Source: Helochares maculicollis
Lineage: Eukaryota > Arthropoda > Insecta > Coleoptera > Hydrophilidae
Assembly: GCA_033557835.1 (NCBI GenBank)
Contig: JAWQRO010000205.1
Coordinates: 1 to 48,877 of the forward strand
Reading direction: 5' to 3'
DNA length: 48,877 bases
Of this stretch, positions 1-12,200 are shown piece by piece. The first letter of the stretch is position 1. The number at the start of each line of letters is the position of its first letter. The translations under genes were made by a program, and so were the position numbers. The notes below the pieces were generated by a model. That model had not been told where the DNA came from. It saw only the letters and a program-made list of their open reading frames with translations, and made no database searches.

Positions 1-903
1 TTGATACCGTTGTATGCGTCTCGTCAAGGCGCATCCAACGAGACCATCCAGAAGTCTCTGACATGAAAAACAAGGCCGTCGCGACGCCCCGAAGGTCGAG
101 CGTCGGGAAACAGTTTTTACCACTTTTTTTCCATACGCCTGGTCCTAGCTCGAATTTTGTTGTACCAATGATCTTTACTCGTCAATATCTAGTTATAAGT
201 ATTTGTAGTTCGACCTCGTAAAACCAACGATAACCGAGATATCGGCGATCGGTCGGAAATCGCGAAAAAAATGGCGATTTTTCGTAACTTTGGCGCCCTC
301 TAGCGGCTGTCACAGGCGTCGTAGAGTGCTGCGGTTTGTAATATCTTAATCAGGAGGCAAAATGCAATAAATCTATGTAAAATTCGCGGCCCTAGGACGA
401 CCGATAAAAAATTTGACCTTTTCACTTTTTTAAGAGGCTACGCCAGCATTTTCGAAACGTGCCAATTCGTCCTAAGGAGCTCTGGATCGGAGCGGAATAA
501 TAGCAGGGGAAGAAAAAGTGGTAAAGCATCGTTTGTAAAGCGTTTATTCAATAAGTAGTAGTTATAAATATGTCACTAATACAAAATATTACAATAATAA
601 TTTAGTTTATACCTAACTAATGTACACTAAGTAATCGTATATGTAGAACAAAGATAAAGTATCGTTAAGCTTGAGCGTTAGCCGAGAAGTCCGTATATTA
701 CACATAGTCGGGTGCCTAATTTTTTCTCAGTTTGAAGCGTAGAAATACAATGAAGCAAAGCGAAGGAAAATTTCATTTCAAAAGTGACAAAAAGATAAAC
801 AGCAAAATAAGCAATGTGAAAAAGGATAACGCTTGAATTATAAGTAAGGTCATTTGGGGGTGTAAATTTGTTTTGTAGAATGCGTAATCGATAAAATGTA
901 GGT
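1..903. other. Intergenic DNA and 3' flank of PPO-A
   Basis: I see no gene here. The stretch is AT-rich and includes a TTTATT at 543-548, which is an AATAAA poly(A) signal on the minus strand and probably ends the PPO-A transcript. The block at about 532-605 resembles the 3' flank of PPO-D (26812-26890), but in the opposite orientation relative to the gene. The part before 430 contains a GGCGCCCTCTAGCGG stretch, a motif of the kind seen in short insect repeats, but I cannot assign it to a family. Confidence 0.6.
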
Positions 904-3672
904 TTAATTGCGGCGCTCGGTTACGTCTTGGAATCGAATTGTAACATCTTGTACTCTCATGTTGGGGGTGAGGAATTGCTGTAGGGTGTCCACTCCATCC
1001 CTAGGCATGCGGTCGAATGGGTAGCCCATGGAGCGACGGTCGGGGTACAACTTGTCTTTGATACCGCAATAGCTGGCCGAGTCGTTGCAAGCCCCTTCTA
1101 AGGTTTGCTCGACGGCATCGTCGGCGTAATTGGAGATCATCACGAAAAGCTGGCAGGCGAAGCCGCCGGCGTCGCCCTTCGGGACGAGCATGTGATGGGG
1201 CCACCCGCAACCGCAGAAGTTGAACGTAGCGAGTTGCGCTTCGTCGGTTGGTCGGCTGGTGTCTAAGTCACGGAAGGTCCTTTCGAAGGGGATCGTTACC
1301 GACGAGTCGGTTGCGTTTCTAGTGATGGTGTTTTGTCCTTGGCGTACTGAAAGAGTGTTTTATTAGTTGTCGGTCGGCTTGTGCATTTTTAATGTATATA
1401 TGCTGTATGTTTTGGTCGTTAAGGCGAAACTTACGGTTCACTGTGAATTTGTCCATTTCGACCATGAGGTTCTTTTGGTCCCTGAAGAGCCATGGGTTGC
1501 CTCTTTCGTCGTTTTTGGGGCAGAGGAAGATTCTGCAGGTGCCCTGGCGTTGGGCCCCGTCGTTGTTCACCGTAATGCTGTAAGTGAAGGGACGATGCTG
1601 CAAGTGGGTGAAGCGAGCGAAGACCGAACCTCGCTCTTGGAAGTCCATGCCACGAGACATGTCCACGTCGCTTTGTTGCCAGAAGGTGCTCAAAGTGTTG
1701 TCGGCGCCGCCCTGGGCTTTGATCGATACGCCGGTGACAGTCACGCCAGGATAGTTCAACTGTAAATAAATAAACGGTTTAAATATAGCGTCATCCCGTA
1801 ATTATTTTTGCAAAGGCTGTGATTCAGACTCAATCTGGACAAAATAATGCAAATTTCGATGCACGTATCTCTCATTTTACAATAGAACAATCGTAGTAAG
1901 GGCTTAATTTACATTGTTTAGGGATTTCACAGAAGGGCGAAAGCACTTCAGGACTGATTTAATATCTAAAAGTGACTTACTTGTGCCTCGGTGTAGCGAG
2001 GAAGTGTGGCCTTGTACTCCTGGAAGATATCGTCTATGTAAGCGTGCCATCTGTAAAAGATGGGGTCGCGCATGGCGGTTGCGGAATCGCCCATCACACC
2101 GAACATTTCCTGCAATAGAAAACATATTTAAAGTTTCTTCTCGAAAAGACAAGTCGTACTGGGCAACGGTACCCTCGCTATTAATGCATTCGCATGACGA
2201 CTGTGGGTAAGATCGTGCGATTAAACGAACACACTTACCAAGTGGCGGTTGTCGGGATCGTGGATGTACGAAATGAAAATATGCCCCATGTTGTGCAAAT
2301 TTCCGTAGAAAGTAGGGTTGATGGAGAGGTCGGAGTTCTCGATGATGTTGCCCAAAATGTCGATGCCTTCGTTTTCGGTCAGAGGGATGCGGTTATTTTT
2401 GTCCTGAATGTCAACATAAAAGTGCACGGTTAATAAGAGCGTAAGTCGTTAGGAATCTAGAGTACTTACGTCCATGACTGCGCCCTCGTGGATCGCAGCG
2501 AAGATGCGGTCCCTCCATCTGTACAAAGCGTCGACATCCTGACGAATTTGATCAGGCTCTCGGTTCAAATCTCGAATGGATTGATTGGCCACGCGAGCTG
2601 GGTAAGCCCTGCTTGCCACCAAACTGTCCAGTTTCGGGAAATAAGCTTCTACGATTGGTTTGCGCCAATCGATGAATCTCTCAACACGCTTCAGCTTGTT
2701 GCAGAGGCGCTCGAAATTATACCTGCGTGCAAAGTAATGTAAGTATCGAAGCGATAATAAAGGAGGCAGTCGTATCAATCGACTTAGGATGCGGCGGTCA
2801 CATTATCGAGTAGCTGAGATAAGACGTTGGAATTTCCACTTACCTAGCGATGATTTGTTGATGCATGTAGTAGAACAACTCGCCCCTCCTATTCTTCGCA
2901 ACGACGCTACGGTCACCTCTGCCTGGATAAACCAAATGCCAATGCCAATGGTGGAGGTTCACCCCCAGATCTTCTCTGAAATAGGCGATCCTGTGCTCCA
3001 TCTCCAAATCGGAAGCCGTGTAGTCTCGGGGGATTTCGATGGGAGTCTAAAAATGTACCAACGCAAGTATTAACGAAACCGAGCTCGATTGGTTATTAGA
3101 TGCCCGCAAGTGCGGATTGACGAGCCGATTGCGAGAACGAGACTTACCCTGGATCCCTCTGGGACAATGTTAGCTTCTTCCCTTGCTTGGGTGAAGACTT
3201 GGTTATCGACGAATTTATCGGGGAAGAAGTGAACGAACGATGGGATGTCCAAGTCTTTAGTGTCTGGTCGGTGCAAGACGGCCACAGACAAGGCGTAGTT
3301 GAATAAATAGGGGTTGACTCGATCGCGGGCGAACACGGCGACCGATAAGAGGTCATCGACGCTTCGGACGCCCATGAAAATCCTGATGAGGCGATCGGCC
3401 AACCGTTGGTGCTTTGGCAAGAAGAGAGAGAAATTCTCTTGTCTGCCCAAGTCTAAAATTTCGCCCAGCGGGGGAACTGATATTTTTTTGACGGGGACCC
3501 TTTCTTCGACACCTTCGCTGAAGCGATTCTCGATCGTATTCTGTACAGGCTTGTATTTGTCCAAGAGGTAGTCCTTCGGGACGCTGAAGACGACATTGTT
3601 GTCCCCCTTTTTGGCAAAAACTGGCTCCTGGGGGCGATCCAGCAGGAGCAGCAGGTTTTTCTTGCTGGTCAT
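904..3672 (-). CDS. Prophenoloxidase, copy A (PPO-A), 7 coding exons
   Basis: Zymogen of phenoloxidase, a type-3 copper enzyme that oxidises mono- and diphenols to quinones for melanisation, wound sealing and immunity. Exons (minus): 3672-3148, 3046-2844, 2722-2470, 2403-2239, 2109-1981, 1759-1435, 1346-904. They join in frame to 680 residues, normal for insect PPO, with no signal peptide as usual for the family. The activation site is Arg50-Phe51 (ENRF). CuA ligands lie in HHWHWH and YYMHQQ. CuB ligands lie in LHNMGH and FYRWHA. The C-terminal motif is GCGWPHHM. The FSLF placeholder-Phe region is present (ENFSLFLPKH). This copy has no intron in its first 175 codons, but keeps introns 3 to 8 of the family. 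A 5' UTR intron (3783-3695) precedes the ATG. Confidence 0.95.
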
Positions 3673-3856
3673 TTTTCGGCTTCGTTGGTGTATTCTGCGT
3701 GATAAACGTGAAACATTTGAACTCTCGTGTAATACTCAAACAGACATGAAATAATACGGGGCGTTAGGGACGAAAATACTCACCAAAATATCGAAGGGTC
3801 ACCTCACTTCACCACGCGGAGCAAGGGAAGTGTGCTCATTTTGCTAATTCCCGCAG

Positions 3857-4010
3857 TTTATATAGTACAAGACTCATTGGGGTGGGGCGTTACTTAATGT
3901 TTTGCGTTTAGAGATTAGTTATTTACTGTTTGTTCTTTGCTACCAAACTGAAGGAAGTGGATTTTGATAGCTTATCGAAACCACGAAAATTGTTTTTCTC
4001 ACCGTTATCT
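3857..4010 (-). promoter_or_regulatory. PPO-A promoter
   Basis: A TATATAAA box on the minus strand lies at 3857-3864, followed by an inferred start near 3830 and a 5' UTR intron (donor GTGAGT at 3783, acceptor CAG ending at 3695). Upstream are an ETS-like GGAAGTGG (3953-3960), a RUNX-like AAACCACG (3978-3985), and GATA-type TTATCG (3972-3977) and TTATCT (4005-4010). Factor binding is inferred from motif only. Confidence 0.5.
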
Positions 4011-4660
4011 TGTCTTAAGGTGCTGATTACAAATTATTTGAAACAATGCAATATTAGGTAACAACGCTTTAATTTATTTAAATCAATTTCGATCATTTTT
4101 GTCACCCTTTTGAGGGTCGCTTTGATCGACCGAAAGAAAGTCGGTAATTTCGCCCACCGCAGGCGGTTTTAAAACGTTATAAGAATGGAATTTGTTTAAA
4201 AACTAAAGCAAAGTCCTTGCATCGCAGCAGCTCGGGTTGAAATTCCTCCTAAATTCTACAATCGAAGCATTTATTGACCAAAAATTAAACAATTTTGAGG
4301 TTATTTTGGCGTCCGGCTTTGTTTTCGTAGCACAGCCAACTCGGATTTCTTCCTCAATTACGATTTCATCGTTTCATGTACTTATCAAGTACTTGCGAGT
4401 TACGTTCCACGGTTAAAATATTCAAGATTATCACGCTTGATCACTGGTTACGCAAAAATACAATCCGAAGTGACGTTAGTAAAAACTGATATTCTAAACA
4501 CGTTTAAAAAAAAAACAATTTTACCTAAGTTACGTACATTTATTTACACTTGTATAAATTATTTACAACGAAAGCATCGACAGTTCGTAAAACTGTATAA
4601 AAATTGTGAGTCCTTTTAAATTTCTTAATGTAAGAAAGGTATAGTCGGGGAGAAAGCAAA
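4011..4660. other. Intergenic DNA, including the Arp8 3' UTR
   Basis: AT-rich with no supported gene. The Arp8 transcript probably ends near 4530, where the minus strand reads AAATAAATG. The 60-codon open frame at 4437-4619 is low-complexity and looks like chance. Confidence 0.6.
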
Positions 4661-6495
4661 TCACCAAGCGAAAGGGGCCCTTTCCCTCAACAGCCTTACC
4701 CCGCAAACTTCCCATTCGGGCGGTAAGATCCACAGCTCTTGGGCGGTTTCCAAACAAGACATGATACAAGCCCCCTTCCATGCCACTATGGCCGAGTCCA
4801 TGTCCCGAGGGTTCGTCACTATATCCAACTGCTCGGCCCTGTACAAATAAGGGATTTGCAAGCTAATCCTATTCTGCAGCCAAGTCCCAATGCCGGAAAA
4901 CTTCATCCCGCCGCCTACAACCAAAATGCATCCGTACATTTTCCGCTTCAGCTCCTCGTTGGGGCACCGGTCGATGCTTTGCAAGATTGCCTGATCCAAT
5001 CCCAGGATCTGACCTGGGTTGATGACGAACTCCCTGTCGGTGCTCGTCACGACGGTATCGATAGCGTCGACTACGATATCGTCTTCATTTCCGGTATTCT
5101 GAGGGTTGTTCGGTTCGAAGTACGGCTCGTTGAGCAAATCGGACGAGCTGGGCTCCAAACTCTCTTTCATGCCCTTCCTTCGGATCTCCCTCAAATAATT
5201 CTCATCGTAAATATCTTCCGGATCGCCGGTGGATCGTTTTTGCGTATGCACGGCCTTAGAACCGGTCATGCCGAAGAGCTCGGGCGTGAAGAGACTCAAA
5301 GGGGCTACGATGCATTCGTCTCCGACTTGGATCGTGTATTGCATGACTGATTTATCGGGTTGCTTAACGACAAAACTCTTCTCTTGAGACCCACAAATAT
5401 CTAGGTTCACGTGGCAAAAATCTTCTTTTAACTTCCGCAGCAACATAGTGTCTAGTTTGTTTTGGTCGCTGCAACTTTTGTAGGGGAAAGCGCATTTCTG
5501 AAGCAGCCAGAAGAAGGTTTGCGTTATATCTCCGCCGCCATACTCTAACCGAACCCTCGTGTTAGGGTGACACACCCCGTCCTCGACGCACGATACCGAA
5601 GTCTTCTGATCGCCGACGTCGACGACGCATGCGTAGCTCAGACCGGAGCCGAACGTGGCAGCTACATGATCTTGCACCAGGAAGCAGCTGCCGAATCCCA
5701 TTCGAAGAAGAAGCAGCGTCGTCAGTTCTCTAAGGTAGACTCGGTTGTAAACGTCCGGAATAACAAGCACGGCTTTGTAATGCTTCAAATCTGCCTGCTT
5801 CAGGTTGAAATGTGCCTCGAGGATGTACAACCATATCGTTTCTAAGTCCGCTATGATTGCAGTCATGGACCCTCCGGGCCCGCTGTGAACGTTTAGGTCC
5901 CCCCGGCGGAATGGAAAGTGGACGTTGAAGAGTTCGATTGGGTTTAGCCGTAGAATATCGTTGCCTACGACGATGTCGCCTTCGGGTTTCACCCACTCGC
6001 CTCCCGAGTTGTTGAGGACTTCCGGTTGGGACCTACAAACGACTGGAATTAAAGTGGTCCCGAGGGAAAATGCGCATTCCTCATAGGCCAAACGTTCATG
6101 ACCATATCTGAACGGTATCGTTCAATAGTTCCTTGGTTGTTTATTCTATATAGAGTGAGCTATATTCACCTGCGGTTAAAGGCAGCAATTTGCTGTGGAG
6201 GTGTTGCGTATCGCCTACGTCCATCGCTTTGCAAGCACGATTGCAACGTATGCGAGACCGCCAAACGGGCTTCCTCTATCTCCTGAGTGTTGTTCAATTC
6301 AATCCTAGGGGGCAAGAAATTGTCCTTGTAGGTGTATCCCCCCGGTAAACATCTTCTAGCAACAGCATGAAGCACAGTTACCGGCATTAAATCGGACGCT
6401 CTGCCAATACGCAAATTTAGCGACCCTGGATGAATAACAATGATCGACTTAGAGTGTATATACTCTGGAGGGGTAGTCTCAGGCAAAGTCGGCAT
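4661..6495 (-). CDS. Arp8: Actin-related protein 8 (INO80 complex subunit)
   Basis: Nuclear actin-fold protein. In other animals and yeast, Arp8 is part of the INO80 chromatin remodeller and helps it bind nucleosomes and linker DNA. Two exons, 6495-6170 and 6107-4661, are split by a 62-base intron and give 590 residues, close to the usual animal length of about 600. Recognisable blocks are IHPGSLNLRIGRASD near residue 22, the HFPFRRGDLNVHSGPGGS block near 175, the phosphate-loop region VVDVGDQKTS near 270, VVGGGMKFSGIGTWL near the C-terminus, and the terminal RLLRERAPFAW. The gene is head to head with the zinc-finger gene at 6987, about 490 bases away, so they may share a promoter. The long open frame antisense to exon 2 is a shadow. 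Confidence 0.93.
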
Positions 6496-6986
6496 TTTAA
6501 ACCAATAAATTCACTTACAAATAAAATCTTCAGCCTCTCATTTCACATTTTAACACTAATTTCTTGCAGTGACATACCAACCTAACAGCGCTTGCATCTC
6601 CCTAAATTCAAACGCGGATCATGAAATTTTCTCACTTTGACAACTTTATATTAAGATTTACGATAAATGCACGTTTGTGAGCTGCATCTTAAGCGCGGAA
6701 TTCGGTCGCAATGTAGTTAAAAATTGATTTTTAGCCGAATAGTGGAGTTGCTTTGAGCGAACGCTGCCAACCTAGCAAACAAAAAACGAACTGCTTCACT
6801 TTAACCTACAAGCAATTGCAAACATAACCTAAAAATGGCTTGAATTTACAATTGATTATAAAAATCGTTGTTTTTTCGCTTAGCTCAGGTGAAGTTCGAT
6901 CTCCAGACTCTATTTCAATCCAAATCACTTTCATACAACTACCACATGATACCTATTACCAATGCCTTAGTTGTATTGTAAGCAAA
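6496..6986. promoter_or_regulatory. Shared upstream region of Arp8 and zinc-finger gene 1
   Basis: This 491-base gap separates the divergent start codons of Arp8 (minus) and zinc-finger gene 1 (plus). I see no TATA box or clear core element. It is called a bidirectional promoter from gene arrangement only. Confidence 0.45.
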
Positions 6987-8611
6987 ATGGATTTGCTTCC
7001 CAATCCCCCTTTTGAGTTGGATTTGGAGACATTAAGCACAGAAAAGGAGCTTACAGGCATTGACTACATCGTTATTGAAGACGACGTGGATATAGACTAT
7101 GTTCTAATTATAGACGAAGATATGAATAAACAAACTTTGAGTACGTTGCAAGACTTTATCGAGGGTAATGAATTCGAGCCGGTTTTCGACCCCTGCAGCT
7201 GCAATTACAGGAAGAAGCGAAGGAAAAGTGAGGAGGAGACAGGTATAGAATAATAGCTGTTGTATGAGCCATCGCGTATTTTGTGTAGAAACGAATTGCT
7301 ATGCTTGAAAGCTTAATCCAATCAACAATCCTTGTAAATACATGCAATATCATCTTGATTTCAGTTGAACCCGATCCAGGCATGGATTTCTTTGATACTC
7401 CAATGTCGCCAGATATTCCTAAACGGCGAGTCAAAATTAAAAAACGCAGAAAGAAGAAGTTAAAGAGACTGTTTTCGTACCGACACAACGGGGAGACCAA
7501 ACAGGGCCCTCCGTTTACATGCGATAGATGTAGCGTCGTCTACGAAAACCTAGAGGAATACCGCACGCATCGCAAGGAATCCAAACATTTCGTCCTCCCG
7601 CTCCCCGAAGGTCCCCCGTTTAAATGCCCCATCTGCGACAGGGTCTACCTCACGGTCAAGAAATACCGCGAACACAGAAGCAGCACCCACAACAGGAGGA
7701 AACAATACCCTTGCCCTCACTGCAACCGAGTGTTCAAAGGTCAAACGGGGGTCAATACCCACATGGCCGTTCACACAAGGGACCTGAATTACGAATGTCC
7801 GACTTGCTTTAAGAAGTTTATGTACAAAACCAGCCTAGATCGGCACATGGCCATCCACGCCGACACCCGGCCGTTCATTTGCACCATCTGCGGTAAAGGA
7901 TTTAACCAGAAAGGCACCTTGCAGACCCACGAGAATCTACACTTGCTCCAACCGGAACTAGGCAAAACTGTCCCGTCCTTCAGCGTACTCAAAAACAAGC
8001 TGTACCCGCGCAATTGCCTCAAATGCAACGAATTCATCCCCGATCACGATAAAATGGTCGAACACAACCAAAAATCCCACCCGCTGCCGCCCGACGCAGG
8101 TGAACACTCGTTTCGCTGCGAAATCTGCTTCGAAATCCTATCGTCCAAGTATACGTTACACGAGCATCTAAAGGAACACACGAAGGATCAACTGTTTTGT
8201 TGTCAGGTTTGCCCGAAGAAATTTTCGCAAGCGGCCGGCCTTTACTTGCACTCTAAGATACACACAGACGAGAGGAATTTCGCCTGCCATTTATGCGAGA
8301 AGCGGTTCAGGCAAAGGCACCACTTGGAGCAGCACCTGGTGAGGCACTCGGGCGTGCGGAATTTCATCTGCCCGTACTGCGAGAAACGGTTCTACACAAA
8401 AGGCTGCTTGACCATCCACATCCGAACGCACACCGGCGAGACGCCTTACGAGTGCGAGGAGTGCGGACGGAAATTCGGGCATATAAACTATTTGAAGGTG
8501 CACCGTAAGCAACACAAAGTGAGCAGCGGCAAGCTTGCGTATCAAGATAATCAGTTTAAGGGCATTCCCTTCCTCGAATGTCCTGACGATTTTTTCAACC
8601 TGAACGTTTAG
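6987..8611 (+). CDS. C2H2 zinc-finger protein 1 (11 fingers)
   Basis: Probable DNA-binding transcription regulator. Exons 6987-7242 and 7365-8611 join in phase 1 to 500 residues. The N-terminus is acidic and carries a repeated-looking DYIVIEDDVDIDYVLIIDED stretch shared with the next gene. I see no ZAD or BTB domain. A basic patch rich in Lys and Arg lies near residues 105-122. Eleven C2H2 fingers run from about residue 138 to 469. The sixth is degenerate in spacing (RNCLKC...H..KSH), and the last two are joined by a TGETPYE linker. A poly(A) signal AATAAA is at 8717-8722. The protein is a tandem paralogue of the gene at 9212-14500, with the same finger number and order. I cannot name an orthologue. 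Confidence 0.88.
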
Positions 8612-9211
8612 TTGATTTCGTTAAGCGAAAGTGTGGCGTATTATACCAAAGAGTGGACTATTTTGTTGTACCAAAGCGTGGACGATTTTGTCTAAATACC
8701 GCTTCCTATAAATCTGAATAAAAGTTTATTACTTGGTTTAAAACTGGGAGTTTTTCTAAATGAAAGTTTGGATATAATCGGAAAACAAATGAAGTAGCCT
8801 CGTTTTCTCATTGCAAATTGGAAATAGATGTCAACGGTTGTTTTGAGCAGTCAGTAGAGGATTAAAACTCGGCAGTGAGCAAATATCGTTTCATATTCAT
8901 TGGAAATATGTTTTAGACAAAGTTTTAATTCTGTAAATAAGTTGGTCGAGTAACGAAAATTTCGTATTCGTAGCCAACATTATAATATCCCGGCAGGGCT
9001 GACCAGTTTGTCACTAGATTTCTCACTAGCATTTCGAAGACGCTTCCTTGTTTTCGTGCAACATAACCTCAATTTCAGCGGCGCATAAATATTCCACAAA
9101 ATTGAATTATTTCCAGTTTGAGAAGTTTAGAGCCGCACCAGGCTACTGATTCTTTAGCATTTTCATGATGGATTGTGTTGAAAACGGAGGCCGTTGAACA
9201 TCACCACCATA
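8612..9211 (+). other. 3' UTR of zinc-finger 1 and upstream region of zinc-finger 2
   Basis: The AATAAA at 8717-8722 ends the first gene. A 10-codon upstream open frame begins with ATGATG in the 9160s and stops with TGA just before the zinc-finger 2 ATG at 9212. Nothing else can be supported. Confidence 0.5.
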
Positions 9212-12200
9212 ATGGAAACTAATGTGGAGAGTGTTGAAAGCGAAGACTGCGGATTGGAGTTAAACTTGGAGACTTTAACACTCGTGAAGAAATTAAACAA
9301 TACCTTGGATTATATTGTTATCGACGAGAGCGCCAATATTGACTATGTTATAATTATTGATGAGGATAATGGAACGCAGTCGCTCCGATCGCTCCATGGC
9401 ACCATTGATCCCACGTTTCAGCCCATTTTCAGCAATTCCGATGGGCAATGCAGGAAGAGTGTTGAGGAAGGACGGGAAGCACCACGTATGTATCGTATTC
9501 TTTATTCTTACTTACGCTAAACATCACTTTGGTGCGTTACGCCTGATTTAGGCGACGTTTGCGGTCTGCTGTCTACTCAGCGGATCCAAATCGGTGCTCA
9601 CGATGGAGCAAAGTCCGAATAATACTTGAAGTTTTAACAATTATCCCTTTACGGAATTAATATACGTTTCAAAATGTGGTGTTTAGTTAAAACTTTAAAA
9701 CAGAACGTATCCGCTGCCGGTTTTAAATACAACAAATTGTAATAAGCGACGTTACAAAGGCACCTTGTTCTTAAATTCAATTTTATTCGTCCAATCGTAA
9801 AACACAAATACTAAAAAAACGGTTTTATATGTATGTACACATAATTAAAATAACATTTAACAAGTCGTCACTCCCACACGGGCCTTGTGAGATCAATAAT
9901 GAATTGTTGGTCGTCCTTTCGGCCGCGTAGCCCGAATATAAACGTAGACAGGGTCGGTACGTTTGAATAGTTGTCCACTTTCGTCTGAGCGGCTTCTTCC
10001 CGATGAACGTAAGTCTGCACAGCTTCGTTGTTTTTGCTACCAGCTACGTCCGTTTGAGTTGATTTCGTCTTGTAATGGGATATATTAGCCTGCAGATGCA
10101 AAACGAAGCAAATTAATGTCTTACTATACGATTCTAATGCCGTAAGAAGCGTAAACCCAAAATGCAGATGAAAAAATAGAGTTCACTTTGTAACTCGTAA
10201 CTAATCAAACAATTTTGATGGATTTTTTTTAGGTTTGAATGTCAGTTTTCAAGATATTGCACAATTGACTTCTTTTTTTATAATGTAACATTTGCGAGAA
10301 AACGAAGGAGTCGTCAAAGATCTTACCAAAGTAAGTGCGTCTCGCTTGAGGTCCCAAACGTTCCACTTATAAATGGAACTCTCTCGAGAGGGTGGCCCGT
10401 GCAGTTCCGTTTGTGCTTTCATGTTGCGCGTGAGCAGCAGATCCCGCGACTGGAAGGTGAGGTGGGTCTTCTTGTAGCCTTCGACGGCGGTCCGCATCCG
10501 CAACAGATTGATCAACTCGGGCTTCTGCCGCAAGATGAGGACTCCTTCGGTGACGTACTTCAGCGGGTCCCTCGTAAATTCTTCCGCCGCTTCCACCGAT
10601 GAGAAGACGTAGTAGTTCTTTTTGTAGCGAGCGACGCCCATGTTCGGATTGCCGGGGATCAATCCGCCCTCCATTTCGACGAATTTCCACGCACAGAATC
10701 CGAGGTACTGCAGCCGGATGTTCTGGAAGTCCGCTATGGTGCTCGGATCTAGGAGATTGGTGCGTCTCTTTAGGCTTTGCATCGTCAGAACCGGAGCTCT
10801 CTGCAGCCTTTGGGCGTCCGTGAGGATCTGGTTTTTGCCCAGCATTTTTTCGAGGGTCTCGCGGTTGTCGGGCGCGTCCTTCCGCAGGTTGTGTATGTTG
10901 ATGATGATTTGGTTTATGTTGGACAACTGTATCACTTCGTCTTGAATGTGGCTCCACGTCGCCGCCAGATCTTTGAAGTGGGGCTTAAATTTTAACGGAT
11001 CGGTTTTAACAAGAGCCGGTTCGGCTACTCACCAGGTTTGTTTAGGCAACTTACGAAAACTAGGTTTACGGGGATGGCCGTTCGGTACCGGCAGACGTCG
11101 TGTAGTTTATCCAGGGAGTCGACGTAAAGCTTGCTGAGCGCGTTGAAGCGATCCTCGATTTCATCGAGCTCCACCAGGAACCTCCTGATGTATATTTCGT
11201 ACTGCCTCTGGAAAACGAGCATGTCTTTTGCGTACGTCACGTCGGCCAGGTCTACGCCCTTCGGCAGCTCGCAGGCCATGTAGTAACCGTCCGTCTTCGG
11301 CTCGGTATAAAAGCAAGCGTCCAACGCGCACGTCAGAAGATTTACGTAATCCATGACCTCCACCAACGTTTGATGCAGCTCGTTTATGGTTATTTCCAAA
11401 GAAGCCAGCATTATTTTAGGCACTGAAAGTTAATCAATCGAGTAAGGCTTTATCGAAAGGCCGCAACTTGAAATTGGTGGGCATAAAAAGAGCCGCAGAT
11501 AATGGGCGAGGCCCAAGTTTTGCGTTAGATGGCTTTGGTGCGACATATTTCACGATCGTAAGCGACGCGCTCGACTCCGAGAGCCCGACTGGGAGGTTAT
11601 AGCGCACCCGCCGTATCGCCCCGATATGGCACCGAGGGTTTATCAAGCATTTGCTTGGCTTCGAGAGACGCTTGTGAGAATAAGGTGGGCAAATCTGAGA
11701 TTTCGTTTCTAGGGGTGTAGAAAATGGGGCTGGTATGTATCGGGTGTTACATCGCAAAGACTAAAAATGCTGCAGACGCGTAAATTTAAGTTTCTTACAA
11801 TTCGAAAGACTGTTAATTTTAGAGAGGGTTAAAGTGTCGTCCGTATTCGTTAGTATCGAGTTACTTACAGTCTTCAATGCCTTTTCCCCCCTTTTTACAG
11901 TCTCGGTTATACAATCGTATGCCCATGGTAATGGCATTCAGCTCATTTAGCTTCTCGATCTTTTCTTCGTCGCTCAGGTAAACGAATTCTGCAAGGTCTG
12001 CCATCGTGAAAATGCTGCCCAGAGCGGTGTGCACCTCTTTGTAGACGGCGGAAATGGACGGGTTGCCCAGGCAAGACGTGAACGTTATGTAGTAAACGAT
12101 TTTTTTGTAGCATTTGTCCAAATCTTCCTGGGCGTTGCTATCGGTGTTGAGAATTTCGCGTAGTAGCAGCTGCAGCTTGGTCGCTAGCAGGTTCCTGTAC

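Noticed and set aside
4739..5350. 203-codon open frame on the plus strand
   Set aside because: It is antisense to the conserved Arp8 exon 2 and has no recognisable protein features.
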